A DNA stretch of 53,139 nt from positions 1 to 53,139 of the forward strand of contig NZ_BJND01000063.1 of NCBI RefSeq assembly GCF_006539505.1, given 5' to 3'. Of the stretch, positions 8,221-16,869 are shown one piece after another; position 1 is the stretch's first letter, and the number at the start of each line of letters is the position of its first letter. The notes beneath the pieces were generated by a model. It worked only from the letters and a program-made list of their open reading frames with translations. It was not told the origin of the DNA and did no database searches. Source of the DNA: Streptomyces spinoverrucosus (lineage in GTDB: Bacteria; Actinomycetota; Actinomycetes; Streptomycetales; Streptomycetaceae). The position numbers were made by a program, and so were the translations under genes.

Positions 8221-10470
8221 TCAGAGCAGTGCTTCGGCGGTGATGGGCAGGTCGCGGATGCGGCGGCCGGTGGCGTTGAAGACCGCGTTCGCGATGGCCG
8301 GCGCGACCCCGACCTTCACGATCTCGCCGAGGCCCTTGACGCCGATGGGGTCGGCGTGGAGGTCCTCCCCGTCCAGATAGATCGCCTTGAGATCGGGGAT
8401 GTCGGCGTTGACGGGCACGAGATAGTCGGCGAGGTTGGCGTTGACGATCCGGCCGTCGCGGTGGTCGGTGACCGTGTGCTCCAGCAGGGCCTGCCCGACG
8501 CCGCCCACCATGGCGCCGAGGGCCTGGCTGTCGGCGAGCTTGGGGCTGATGATCCGCCCGACGTCGTAGACGCCCAGCATGCGCCGCATCCGCACCAGAC
8601 CCAGCCGCCGGTCGACGGCCACCTCGGCGAACACCGCACTGTAGGCGTTCATGGAGTACCGGTCGTCGCCGCTCGGGGTGAAGATCCCGCGCGTCTCCAG
8701 GTGCGTACGGCTGTTACGGGCCAGCAGTTGCCGGTAGGTCTCCCCGCGCGCGGGGGTGCCCTTGACGTGCAGCCGGCCGCCGCGGACCACGATGTCGTCG
8801 GCGGCGACCCCGTGCAGCGGTGACCGCTCGTCCTCGACGGCGAGCTTGATCGCCTCCTGTCGCAGCTTGTCGCAGCCGTCCTGGACGGCGGAGCCGACGC
8901 CGGCCATGGTCTGCGATCCGCCGTGCGGCGGGGCCGCCGGGAAAGTGGAGTCGCCGAGTTCGAAGCGGACCGTGCGCATGGTCAGGCCGAGGGCGTCGGC
9001 GGCGAGCTGCGTCATGGAGGTGTAGGTGCCGGGGCCCATGTCGCTGGTCGACGCCTGGACCAGGGCCGTGCCGTCGGCGTCCAGCCTGACCCGTGCCTCG
9101 GACCGCATGCGCAGGGTGTCGTAGATACCGCTGGCCATGCCCATGCCGATCAGCCAGTCGCCGTCCCGCCGGGAGCGGGGCTGGGGGTTGCGCCGGTGCC
9201 AGCCGAACTCGCGGGCTCCGGTCCGCAGGCACTCGCTCAGGCGCCGGGTGGACCAGGGCAGCCCGTTGGCAGGGTCCTCCCGCGGTTCGTTGCGCAGCCG
9301 CAGCTCGACCGGGTCGATGCCGGTCTCGTGGGCGAGTTCGTCCATGGCCGACTCGATGGCGAAGGCGGCGCTGGACCAGCCGGGGCCCCGCATGAACGTC
9401 GGTGTGTTCACGTCCAGCGGCACGGTCCGGTACGCCTGGCGGACGTGGGGCGTGGCATAGAGCATCTGCCCCGGGTTCATCACGCCCTCGACGTAGTGCT
9501 CGTACGAGGACGTCTCGGCCCGTATCCGGTGGACCGCCGCGGTCAGGCGTCCGCCTCGGGTGCTGCCCAGACGCAGCCCGTACTCGTAGGCGGGCCGGTA
9601 GCCCACCCCGTAGTACAGCTGCTCGCGGGTCAGGACCAGTTTGACCGGGCGGCGGATCTGGCGGGCGGCGAGGGCCGCGATGGTGGTGTGCGGCCAGGTA
9701 CGCAGCCCGTTGCCGAACGCGCCGCCGACGAACGGCGAGATGACGCGCACGTTCTCCGCCGACATGCCGAACACGGCGGCGAGTTCGTCCCGCGCGCCCA
9801 CCGTCCACTGGGTCTTGTCCCACACGGTGAGCTTCTCGCCGTCCCAGCGGGCGATGGTGGCGTGCGGCTCCAGCGCGTTGTGGTGGTTACGGGTGAGCCG
9901 GTAGGTGCCCTCCAGTTTGACCTCCGCCGACGCCAGTGCGTCTTCGGGGTTGCCGCGCACGTAGTTCTGCGGCGGCAGGGGGTCGTTCTCCCGGACTCCG
10001 GGTGCCGTCATGTCGGTCGACGGCTTCTCGGCGTCGTAGGAGACCTTCACCAGGTCCGCGGCGTGCTGGGCGGCCTCCAGTGTGCGGGCGACGACCACGG
10101 CGACGGGCTGCCCCAAGAAGCGGACCTTGTCGTCCTGGAAGACGTGCAGCCGTTCGCCGACGAAGGGGTCCAGCCAGGCGCCCGGGTTGTCGCGGTAGGC
10201 CAGCGCGGGTTTGTCGAGGTGGCTGATGACGCCCAGGACGCCGGGCTGGGCGTCGGCGGCGCGGGTGTCGATGCCGGTGATCCGTCCGCGCGCGACCGTG
10301 CTGTCGACGATGACGGCGTGCACGACGCCGTCGATGATGGGGGTCCCCCCGCGCGAGGTTGTTCGAGCGTGGGGGAGGTCGGCTGTGTACTTGGCCTGGC
10401 CGGTCACCTTCAGCCGGCCGTCCACCCGGGACAGCGGCGCTCCGACGGCTGCCTGCGGCTGCGGGCTCAC
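8221..10470 (-). CDS. Molybdopterin-binding (large) subunit of xanthine dehydrogenase/aldehyde oxidoreductase-type enzyme
   Basis: 749 residues from GTG 10470, which overlaps the stop of the FAD subunit by 4 bp (GTGA). The aldehyde-oxidase a/b-hammerhead domain occupies roughly residues 10-130 (RVDGRLKVTGQAKYTADLPH). The molybdopterin domain has VGGAFGNGL, MRGPGWSSA and the C-terminal GVKGLGEI with the catalytic Glu near residue 716. It hydroxylates or oxidises an aldehyde or heterocycle with water as oxygen donor. With its partner subunits it resembles the PaoABC/YagTSR type rather than cytoplasmic XdhABC. An open frame extending to 11043 is an artefact over the FAD gene. Substrate unknown. 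Confidence 0.92.
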   Translation of the reverse strand: MSPQPQAAVGAPLSRVDGRLKVTGQAKYTADLPHARTTSRGGTPIIDGVVHAVIVDSTVARGRITGIDTRAADAQPGVLGVISHLDKPALAYRDNPGAWLDPFVGERLHVFQDDKVRFLGQPVAVVVARTLEAAQHAADLVKVSYDAEKPSTDMTAPGVRENDPLPPQNYVRGNPEDALASAEVKLEGTYRLTRNHHNALEPHATIARWDGEKLTVWDKTQWTVGARDELAAVFGMSAENVRVISPFVGGAFGNGLRTWPHTTIAALAARQIRRPVKLVLTREQLYYGVGYRPAYEYGLRLGSTRGGRLTAAVHRIRAETSSYEHYVEGVMNPGQMLYATPHVRQAYRTVPLDVNTPTFMRGPGWSSAAFAIESAMDELAHETGIDPVELRLRNEPREDPANGLPWSTRRLSECLRTGAREFGWHRRNPQPRSRRDGDWLIGMGMASGIYDTLRMRSEARVRLDADGTALVQASTSDMGPGTYTSMTQLAADALGLTMRTVRFELGDSTFPAAPPHGGSQTMAGVGSAVQDGCDKLRQEAIKLAVEDERSPLHGVAADDIVVRGGRLHVKGTPARGETYRQLLARNSRTHLETRGIFTPSGDDRYSMNAYSAVFAEVAVDRRLGLVRMRRMLGVYDVGRIISPKLADSQALGAMVGGVGQALLEHTVTDHRDGRIVNANLADYLVPVNADIPDLKAIYLDGEDLHADPIGVKGLGEIVKVGVAPAIANAVFNATGRRIRDLPITAEALL

Positions 10471-11447
10471 TTGCCACCTCCTACGACGCGCAGTTGGCGC
10501 TCGACGGTCCGTTTGAGCAACTCGACCTTGAAACGGTTGTGTTGGAGCGGCCGGGCCCCATCGGCGGCGTGTTCGGCGGCAGTGGTCCACAGGGCGTCGG
10601 ACGGCCGCCGCCCGATGAGCTGCCGCTCGACGGCGGTGAGCTTCCAGGGCACGGTGCCCACGCCTCCGGCAGCCACCTTCGCCTCGCGGATCACCCCGTG
10701 CCGGATGTGCAGGGCTACGGCCGCCGAGGTGAGCGCGAACTCGTAGGACTGCCGGTCGCGCACCTTCAGATAGCCCGACCTCAGCGGACGCGGAAGGGCC
10801 GGAAGCTCCACAGCCGTGATCAACTCGCCCTTGTGCAGGGCCTGTTCGCGGTTCGGTGTGCTGCCCGGCTTGAGGAGGAAGTCGGCGAAGGGCACGGTGC
10901 GCTCGCCGTCCGTCCCCAGCAGGTGCACGGTCGCTTCCAGGGCGGCGAAGGCCACGGCCACGTCGGAGGGATGCGTGGCCACGCAGTCGTCGGAGGTGCC
11001 GAGGATCGCGTGGGTGCGGTTGACGCCGTGCAGGGCCGCGCAACCGGAGCCCGGCTCACGCTTGTTGCAGGCGGCCGTGACATCGCGGAAGTACGTGCAG
11101 CGGGTGCGCTGCATGATGTTGCCGCCGATGGTCGCCATGTTCCGCAGCTGCGCCGACGCGCTCAGCTCCAGCGCCTGCGAGATCACCGGGTACAGGGCGC
11201 GTACGCCCCGGTGGGCGGCGGCCTCGGACATCCGGACCAGCGCGCCGATGCGCAGGCCCCCGCGCCGGGTGACCGTGATCTCGCGCAGCGGCAGGGCGCT
11301 GATGTCGACCAGCGTGCGGGGACGTTCGACGGTCTCGCGCATCAGGTCGACCAGCGTGGTGCCGCCGGCGATGTAACGGCCGCCGTCGCTGCCTGCCTTG
11401 AGGGCCTGCCGGGTGTCGGAGGCCCTGGTGTAGGAGAAGGGATGCAT
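10467..11447 (-). CDS. FAD-binding (medium) subunit of molybdenum hydroxylase, YagS/PaoB-like
   Basis: 326 residues. FAD-binding PCMH-type fold: RYIAGGTTLVDLM near residue 24, then ATIGGNIMQRTRC. It carries the extra segment CTYFRD followed by CNKREPGSGC, whose cysteines bind an additional [4Fe-4S] cluster in PaoB/YagS-type subunits and are absent from ordinary xanthine dehydrogenase FAD subunits. The CO-dehydrogenase-flavoprotein C-terminal domain follows (SYEFALTSAAVAL). It transfers electrons from the molybdenum site through the clusters to FAD. It lies 12 bp after the small subunit and overlaps the large subunit. Confidence 0.92.
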   Translation of the reverse strand: MHPFSYTRASDTRQALKAGSDGGRYIAGGTTLVDLMRETVERPRTLVDISALPLREITVTRRGGLRIGALVRMSEAAAHRGVRALYPVISQALELSASAQLRNMATIGGNIMQRTRCTYFRDVTAACNKREPGSGCAALHGVNRTHAILGTSDDCVATHPSDVAVAFAALEATVHLLGTDGERTVPFADFLLKPGSTPNREQALHKGELITAVELPALPRPLRSGYLKVRDRQSYEFALTSAAVALHIRHGVIREAKVAAGGVGTVPWKLTAVERQLIGRRPSDALWTTAAEHAADGARPLQHNRFKVELLKRTVERQLRVVGGGK

Positions 11448-11459
11448 GGGGGCCGGACC

Positions 11460-12128
11460 TCATTTCCCGCGGGCGGCGGTCTGCTCGACCGCCCGCACGA
11501 TCTTCACGTAGCAGCCGCAGCGGCAGATGTTGCCGCTCATGAACTCCCGGATCTCCTCCGGTGAGCCGGTGTGACCCTCGTCGATGCAGCCGACGCCGGA
11601 CATGATCTGGCCGGAGGTGCAGAAGCCGCACTGGAAGGCGTCCTGGTCGATGAACGCCTGCTGCAGCGGGTGCAGCCGCTCCCCCTTGGCCAGGCCCTCG
11701 ATGGTGGTGACCTCGGCGCCGTCCAGCCGGACGGCCAGCGTCAGGCAGGAGTTGACCCGGTGGCCGTCGACCAGGACGGTGCAGGCGCCGCAGGCACCGG
11801 CGTTGCAGCCCTTCTTCGATCCGGTCAGCCCGAGGTGCTCGCGCAGCAGGTCCAGCAGCGAGGTCCGGTTGTCGACCGTGACGGTGCGGCGCTCGCCGTT
11901 GACGGTCACGGAGACGAGGCTGCTGGGCGGCGCCTGGGCGGCGGCGTCCACCGGCTCGGCGCCGAGCACGGACGGCCCGCCTATCAGGCCACCCGCCACG
12001 ACGGCACCGCCGACGGCCGTGGTCGCGATGAACGTGCGCCGGGACGGGGCGGACGCGGATCCCTCGGGAGATCCCTCGGGAAACCCCGCGGAGGGGGAAA
12101 CAGTTGACTCGGGGGGTTCGATGGACAT
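11460..12128 (-). CDS. [2Fe-2S] (small) subunit of molybdenum hydroxylase with Tat signal
   Basis: 222 residues from ATG 12128 (AGAGAG ahead). Residues about 28-55 hold a twin-arginine signal, SRRTFIATTAVGGAVVAGG. The folded complex is therefore probably exported, the large and medium subunits hitch-hiking as in PaoABC. The plant-type [2Fe-2S] domain has CNAGACGAC and a distal Cys. The second all-helical [2Fe-2S] domain has CGFCTSGQ and ICRCGCY. It is the promoter-proximal gene. An in-frame extension to 12185 is less likely because the ribosome binding site supports 12128. Confidence 0.92.
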   Translation of the reverse strand: MSIEPPESTVSPSAGFPEGSPEGSASAPSRRTFIATTAVGGAVVAGGLIGGPSVLGAEPVDAAAQAPPSSLVSVTVNGERRTVTVDNRTSLLDLLREHLGLTGSKKGCNAGACGACTVLVDGHRVNSCLTLAVRLDGAEVTTIEGLAKGERLHPLQQAFIDQDAFQCGFCTSGQIMSGVGCIDEGHTGSPEEIREFMSGNICRCGCYVKIVRAVEQTAARGK

Positions 12129-12399
12129 GCCCACTCTCTTGGTCGACGGAAGACGGATGGCGGTACCGACCACCGTCATGTGCACGAATCAGCGTGAGTG
12201 CGGGAGACGGTTCACGCCGCGGTGGACGAGCCCGGCCCTCGGCCCGCGAGGATGGCGGCGACCGGGGTCGAACACGGTCGGCAGCCGCCTCATCAGGCCT
12301 TCGGTGCGGCATGGCACCCACTGTGCTGCATGCGGCGCGATACAACGAGCAAACAGTTTTGGGACGACTCCGGTAGCTACGACTGCCGTTGGTACGTCT

Positions 12400-12770
12400 G
12401 GCAGTAGCAGGCAGAGCGGTCCGACCGTCCGCGGTGCCGCCCAGGGCCACCCGATGTTCGGCCGGGGTGACGGTGGCCGGCTGGTCGGGACGGGAGTCCG
12501 GGCCGATCAGCCAGGTGTGGAGGATGTACGTCCGGCTGGTGGCGCCCTCGGGCAGGGCGAACTGGTTCACGTACACCTCGTACGTGACCGGCTCGGTGAG
12601 GTCGAGGTACTCGTCCCTGCTGCCGGTGGGGGAGGAGAGCCGCCGTTGAGGGGCGTGGTGACGTTGCCGTCCCAGCCCGGGAGCCGGCGGGCAGGGTGAG
12701 GAAGGCCGGGACCGATCCGGCCGATCCGCAGATCACAGACGAAAGACCACTGCCTGACTGCCTGTTCCAG
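12400..12770 (-). pseudogene. Frameshifted C-terminal remnant of an unidentified extracellular protein
   Basis: Minus-strand coding-like sequence is split between frames. One frame reads RIGRIGPGLPHPARRLPGWD then NVTTPLNGG. After a shift, another reads DEYLDLTEPVTYEVYVNQF and RTYILHTWLIGPDSRP. The pattern suggests the beta-rich tail of a secreted protein. No start codon, signal or catalytic domain remains. The parent family is not identified. It lies upstream of the hydroxylase operon and is probably non-functional. Confidence 0.4.
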
Positions 12771-12892
12771 CCCGGAGCTCAAAGAACAAGGTGCGCGGCA
12801 TGAACGGCGCACGCGACGGCGTCCGCCCCGGCCATGCCCGCCTCTTCCCCCACCCCCCGAGCCCGCATCACGTCAATCAGGCCGCTGACACG

Positions 12893-14008
12893 TCACGCCC
12901 TGGCTGACGAGTCCGTCGGCAGCACCGCCGTGACCTCCCAGCCCTGGCCGGTGGGACGGGGGCCGGTGCGCAGTTCGCCGCCGAGTGCGGTGACGCGTTC
13001 GGTGAGGCCGACGAGACCGAAGCCGCCGCCCCGCGCGGCCTGCGGGATCCGGGTGCCGCCGCGGCCGTCGTCGCGCACGGTCACCGTCAGCGCGCGGCCG
13101 TCGTGGACCAGGTCCACGGTGACTTCGCCGGCGTCGGCGGCGTGGCGGCGGACGTTGGTCAGGGCCTCCTGGACGACGCGGTACGCGGCCGTCTGTACCT
13201 CGGCCGGGAGGTCGTCGGGTACGGCGGGGTCGCGGTGCAGGACGACCTTCGGGCCGACGGGACCGCCGCCGAAGCCCTCGACCAGGCTCGGGAGCGCTGC
13301 CAGATCGCCGAGCGGACGGCTCTTGCCGCCAGCTGCGGCGGTGTAGTCCGGGGCCTCGCGCAGCAGGCCGACGGTGCGCCGCATGGAGGCCAGGGCCTCG
13401 GTGGCGGAGGTTTCGATGTTCCGCAGCACGGGGCGCAGTTGGTCCGGGTCGGTGGCCATCATCTGGGCCATCTGCGCCTGCACCAGGATCCCCGTGACGT
13501 GATGGGCGACGAAGTCGTGCAGGTCGGCTGCCATCGCGAGGCGTTCGCTCCGGCGGGTCCTGTCGACCATCGCGCGGCGGCGGTGATCGAGGAAGCGCAG
13601 GTAGCCACCCAGTCCGGCGGCCACCATCACCGGAAACAGGAGCGCCAGCCCGACTCCTCCGGCAGGCCCCTGGGGAAGCCTGGCGGGCAGGATGACGACG
13701 GCCATGCCGCACAGCCCCACGAACGCCGTCGCCCACCACCCGGGGCAGGAACGGACGGCAACCAGCAACAGGTACAGCAGGGACGCCGCTTCCGCCAGGC
13801 CGAACGCCATCGGCCAGTCGGTCAGGACAGCGACCACCGTCAACGCCACCGAGGCCCCGGCGGGTACGGCGATGCGCAGGGCGGGGCTGACCCACGCAGG
13901 CCGCCTGGCCGTGGGCCAGAGCACCGCGGCCAGGCACAGCGGCAGCACGGTGGCGGGCTGCAGCCACGGCGTCACGCTGTACCCGTCCTGCGGTCCCAGC
14001 GCCGCCAA
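12893..14008 (-). CDS. Sensor histidine kinase, NarL/HisKA_3 class, orphan
   Basis: 371 residues as read from TTG 14008. Four or five hydrophobic helices form the N-terminal half (about 20-150). They are followed by HisKA_3 with the phospho-acceptor ADLHDFVAHHVTGI and an ATPase domain with EALTNVRRHA and DDGRGG then GFGLVGLTERV. An N-terminal extension clearly belonging to the gene, starting at GTG 14135 (VNLLPAIDGPAVPGGRRRRG to LRAVGAALMILAARH), sits in another frame and joins near 14040. The distance 12893-14135 is 3n+1, so one extra base separates the parts. No response regulator is adjacent, which is unusual for this class. Confidence 0.82.
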   Translation of the reverse strand: MAALGPQDGYSVTPWLQPATVLPLCLAAVLWPTARRPAWVSPALRIAVPAGASVALTVVAVLTDWPMAFGLAEAASLLYLLLVAVRSCPGWWATAFVGLCGMAVVILPARLPQGPAGGVGLALLFPVMVAAGLGGYLRFLDHRRRAMVDRTRRSERLAMAADLHDFVAHHVTGILVQAQMAQMMATDPDQLRPVLRNIETSATEALASMRRTVGLLREAPDYTAAAGGKSRPLGDLAALPSLVEGFGGGPVGPKVVLHRDPAVPDDLPAEVQTAAYRVVQEALTNVRRHAADAGEVTVDLVHDGRALTVTVRDDGRGGTRIPQAARGGGFGLVGLTERVTALGGELRTGPRPTGQGWEVTAVLPTDSSARA

Positions 14009-14135
14009 CAGGCCCGCTTCCAGCAGGTCCGTGCCTGGCCGCCAGGATCATCAGGGCCGCGCCGACCGCGCGCAGCCCTCTGCGCCGACGGCCGCCTGGC
14101 ACGGCCGGTCCGTCGATCGCGGGCAAAAGGTTCAC

Positions 14136-14509
14136 GGCGCCAGAGTAAGTATTCTGCGGCCCGGCGAGATCGGCCGAACGGCCATCGCCGCCCGAGCGGG
14201 GCCGCCTCAACAGTGGCCGAATGACCGAGGCGCGCGCGGGATCCCGCGAGGAAGGTGGGCGATGTCCGCCTCAGGTGCGGTCCTCCGCGCGCTGGTACTG
14301 CTCGCCGTCCGGCAGGGCGCAGCCACCGTACCGACCGCACCGCCTGTCGCACCCGGCTCCCGACCGGCACAGCACCGCCATCCAGTGCCGGCCCCCGACG
14401 TACGCGGGCGGAACGCCGGTCACCGCGGTCGCCCGGCCACCGGGTTCCGCCCTGGCGCATGCGCTGTCGGCGCACCACCCGCAGCGGAAACCGCCACGTG
14501 CCGGTGATG
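14136..14509. other. Region between histidine kinase and marR
   Basis: About 370 bp. A plus-strand frame from ATG 14262 (AGGAAGG upstream) could encode about 81 residues starting MSASGAVLRALVLLAVRQGA. It becomes Pro/Arg-rich with no motif and is not called. A possible -10 for the kinase lies near the GTG at 14135. Confidence 0.3.
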
Positions 14510-14998
14510 TCAGTCGACGGCGTCGCGCAGCGCCTCGTTGATATCGCTCAGCGCGCCGGTCAGCCGGGTGTAGTCGTCACGGGCCACGGGCGTGACGAAG
14601 TACCGCTCGACGACATGAGAGTGAACCGTCGCGGCCTGAAGGAACACGGTACGGCCGTGATCGGTCGGTTCCACCAGGACGCTTCTGCGGTCCTCCGGTG
14701 ACGGGACGCGGCAGACCAGGCCGGCTTCTTCCATGCGGTCGATCAACCGGGTGGTGCCACTGCTGGTGAGGGTGAGGTCGTCGGCGAGCCGGCGCTGGGA
14801 GACCTCCTCGCCCGGCTTGCGGCACAGCCTGATGAGGACCTCCAGCATCGTGTGACTGATCCCGCACTCCCGTCGCAGGGCGGTGTCGATCCGCTGCTCC
14901 AGGCGGGTCGCGGCTTTGATCAGCAGCCCGAAGTCGCGAACGAGCTCGCTGTTGGCGGCACGGGCGGCCTGGTCGCCCCGCCGGGTCGCGGCATTCAC
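14510..14998 (-). CDS. MarR family transcriptional regulator
   Basis: 162 residues from GTG 14998, chosen for its strong GGGAGGA site 9 bp upstream; an in-frame ATG at 15016 is the alternative. The winged helix is clear: SQRRLADDLTLTSSGTTRLI then DRMEEAGLVCRVPSPEDRR. It is divergent from the PLP-dependent decarboxylase and probably controls it through repeats at 15066-15090. It resembles the MarR protein at 16870-17400 (both have ECGISH, then RLxDRMEEAGLV-like segments and a terminal YF pair), so the two are likely paralogues. Confidence 0.9.
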   Translation of the reverse strand: MNAATRRGDQAARAANSELVRDFGLLIKAATRLEQRIDTALRRECGISHTMLEVLIRLCRKPGEEVSQRRLADDLTLTSSGTTRLIDRMEEAGLVCRVPSPEDRRSVLVEPTDHGRTVFLQAATVHSHVVERYFVTPVARDDYTRLTGALSDINEALRDAVD

Positions 14999-15065
14999 CT
15001 GCCCAGGTCCTCCCATCCTGACGGTCCTGACCTTGAGTTTACTGCCACATCACCTACTGATGTCT

Positions 15066-15090
15066 CAATTGCTGAGCAATCAATTGCTGA
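15066..15090. promoter_or_regulatory. Probable MarR operator in the marR-decarboxylase divergent promoter
   Basis: CAATTGCTGA occurs twice as direct repeats (15066-15075 and 15081-15090). Within them, ATTGC-TGA-GCAAT (15068-15080) is a perfect inverted repeat. This AT-rich palindrome lies between the divergent starts, as expected for MarR autoregulation. Confidence 0.6.
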
Positions 15091-15154
15091 CTGCTCAACG
15101 AAATCCTATGGTGGACGCCAATCCCGCAGGCGGGCATCGGAGAGAGGGACATCC

Positions 15155-16516
15155 ATGGACCTGCAGCACTGGCTCGGCCGAGCCACCAACGCGATACAGG
15201 ACTGGGCCGACACCTTCGGCCCCTACCAGCCGCACCCGTCACTCCAGGTCGACGACGACCGCTTCGCCACAGCCTTCGAGGAGTTCACGGGGAGATTGCG
15301 GGAGAACTACCCGTTCTTCCACCCGCACTACGCGGGGCAGATGCTCAAACCCCCGCACCCCGCCGCGATGGTCGGCTACCTCACCGCCATGCTGATCAAC
15401 CCCAACAACCACGCCCTGGACGGCGGCCCCGCCACGGCCCGGATGGAACGCGAGGCCGTCGCTCAGCTGGCCGCCATGTTCGGCTACGACGCACACCTCG
15501 GCCACCTCACCACCAGCGGCACGATCGCCAACCTCGAGGCCCTCTTCGTCGCCCGCGAACTCCACCCCGGGCGAGGTGTCGCGTACAGTGCGGACGCCCA
15601 CTACACCCACGGCCGCATGTGCCGTGTGCTGGGGATGGAGGGACACGCGGTCCCCACGGACGACCGGGGACGTATGGATCTCGACGCGCTGGAGGACCTG
15701 TTGCGCGGCGGCCGGGTGGGCACGGTCGTACTGACCGCCGGAACCACCGGGCTGGGCGCCGTCGACCCGATCCACGAAGCCCTGCTCCTCAAAGAGCGTT
15801 ACGGCGTCCGCCTCCACGTCGACGCCGCCTACGGCGGCTTCTTCACCCTGCTGGCCGGTGTCGACGGGCCCGAGGGACTCGCGCCCGAGCCCTGGCAGGC
15901 GATCGCCCGGTGCGACTCGGTCGTCGTCGACCCGCACAAACACGGGCTCCAGCCCTACGGCTGCGGAGCCGTGCTCTTCCGCGACCCCGAGGTGGGGCGC
16001 TTCTACCTCCACGACTCGCCCTACACCTACTTCACCTCCAGCGAGCTCCACCTCGGCGAGATCAGCCTGGAATGCTCACGCGCCGGCGCCTCGGCCGCCG
16101 CCCTGTGGCTCACCTTCCAGCTCCTCCCGCCCACCGCCGACGGCCTGGGCCGGGTGCTGGCGGCGGGCCGCCGGGCCGCTTTGAAGTGGGCACAGCTGAT
16201 CACCACCTCCGACCGCCTGGAGCTCTACCAACAGCCGGAACTGGACATCGTCAGCTACTTCCCCGTTGTCGACCCCGCCACCCTGAGCGGCATCGACACG
16301 GCCTCCGCCCGCATCCTGGCGGACGGCATGACGAGCCCCGACCCGGTGTTCCTGAGCACCCTGAGAGCCGACCGCGAGGCGTTCACCGCGCGCCACCCCA
16401 AAATCACCGCGGACGCCGACAGCGGGCGCATCCTCCGCAGCGTGTTGATGAAACCGGAATCCGAGCACCACGTGGAGCACATCCACCACCAAGTGGAACG
16501 GCTCACCCGATCCTGA
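15155..16516 (+). CDS. Pyridoxal-phosphate-dependent group II decarboxylase
   Basis: 453 residues from ATG 15155 with GGAGAGAGGGA ahead. Fold-type I decarboxylase: TTSGTIANLEAL for phosphate binding (about 119-130), HVDAAYGGFF (221-230) with the Asp that contacts the pyridine nitrogen, and DPHKHG with Lys262 forming the Schiff base. The family includes aromatic-amino-acid, glutamate, histidine and aspartate decarboxylases; the substrate cannot be told from motifs alone. It is divergent from, and probably regulated by, marR. It stands alone with no transporter next to it. Confidence 0.88.
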   Translation: MDLQHWLGRATNAIQDWADTFGPYQPHPSLQVDDDRFATAFEEFTGRLRENYPFFHPHYAGQMLKPPHPAAMVGYLTAMLINPNNHALDGGPATARMEREAVAQLAAMFGYDAHLGHLTTSGTIANLEALFVARELHPGRGVAYSADAHYTHGRMCRVLGMEGHAVPTDDRGRMDLDALEDLLRGGRVGTVVLTAGTTGLGAVDPIHEALLLKERYGVRLHVDAAYGGFFTLLAGVDGPEGLAPEPWQAIARCDSVVVDPHKHGLQPYGCGAVLFRDPEVGRFYLHDSPYTYFTSSELHLGEISLECSRAGASAAALWLTFQLLPPTADGLGRVLAAGRRAALKWAQLITTSDRLELYQQPELDIVSYFPVVDPATLSGIDTASARILADGMTSPDPVFLSTLRADREAFTARHPKITADADSGRILRSVLMKPESEHHVEHIHHQVERLTRS

Positions 16517-16557
16517 GGGCGATGACCGCCCGCGTATCAGTCGCCGTTGAAGTTGCA

Positions 16558-16592
16558 GAGCGGGTGACGAGGATCGAACTCGCGCTCTCAGC
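16558..16592 (-). other. Partial tRNA-Gly(CCC) 3' end, probable attachment-site scar (copy 1)
   Basis: 35 bp corresponding on the minus strand to the T-arm and 3' acceptor strand of a glycine tRNA (T-loop GTTCGA core, ending CACCCGCTC). It matches the copy at 45886-45931 with one mismatch (G for A at 16572). The 5' half of a tRNA is absent, so it is not a functional gene. Such 3' tRNA pieces are left where integrative elements recombine. Confidence 0.65.
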
Positions 16593-16869
16593 CACGACGG
16601 CTCCGACCCGGCCGCCCCGCTGTGGCGACGTACGGCCTCGGGCCAGGACCGGGTCGACACCCCGGACCTCCCCGCGATCCACAAGGCCGAATCGCTCGCC
16701 CAGCGCGAGGTGCTGCGCCTGCTGCGCGCCGAGGTGGGCGACGACCCGGACCGGACGTATGTCTGTGCCGAGGTGAGGCAAACAAGGCCGATGTGTAGCG
16801 CCCGCTGCTCTCGCCGCTGCCTGCTGTTCTCCTCGCCTCGCCCAAGGCCGCACGAGGCATGATCAGTGG
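16593..16869 (+). other. Coding-like remnant between attachment scar and marR
   Basis: A plus-strand frame reads PAIHKAESLAQREVLRLL then RAEVGDDPDRTYVCAEV with good codon bias but no start codon. It looks like the tail of a gene cut by the recombination or deletion at the tRNA fragment. The family is not recognised. Confidence 0.3.

Noticed and set aside
10327..10375. GGGGGTCCCCCCGCGCGAGG patch with TTGTTCGAGCGTGGGGG inside the molybdopterin subunit gene
   Set aside because: Looks like a mobile repeat insertion (it adds an in-frame run near TSRGGTPIIDG) but no second copy is in the window, so it cannot be supported.
8221..11043. 940-codon open frame
   Set aside because: Only the part from GTG 10470 is the molybdopterin subunit; the rest is a shadow of the FAD-subunit gene.
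14221..14541. Small plus-strand frames between the kinase and marR
   Set aside because: Pro/Arg-rich composition and overlapping frames with no motif.
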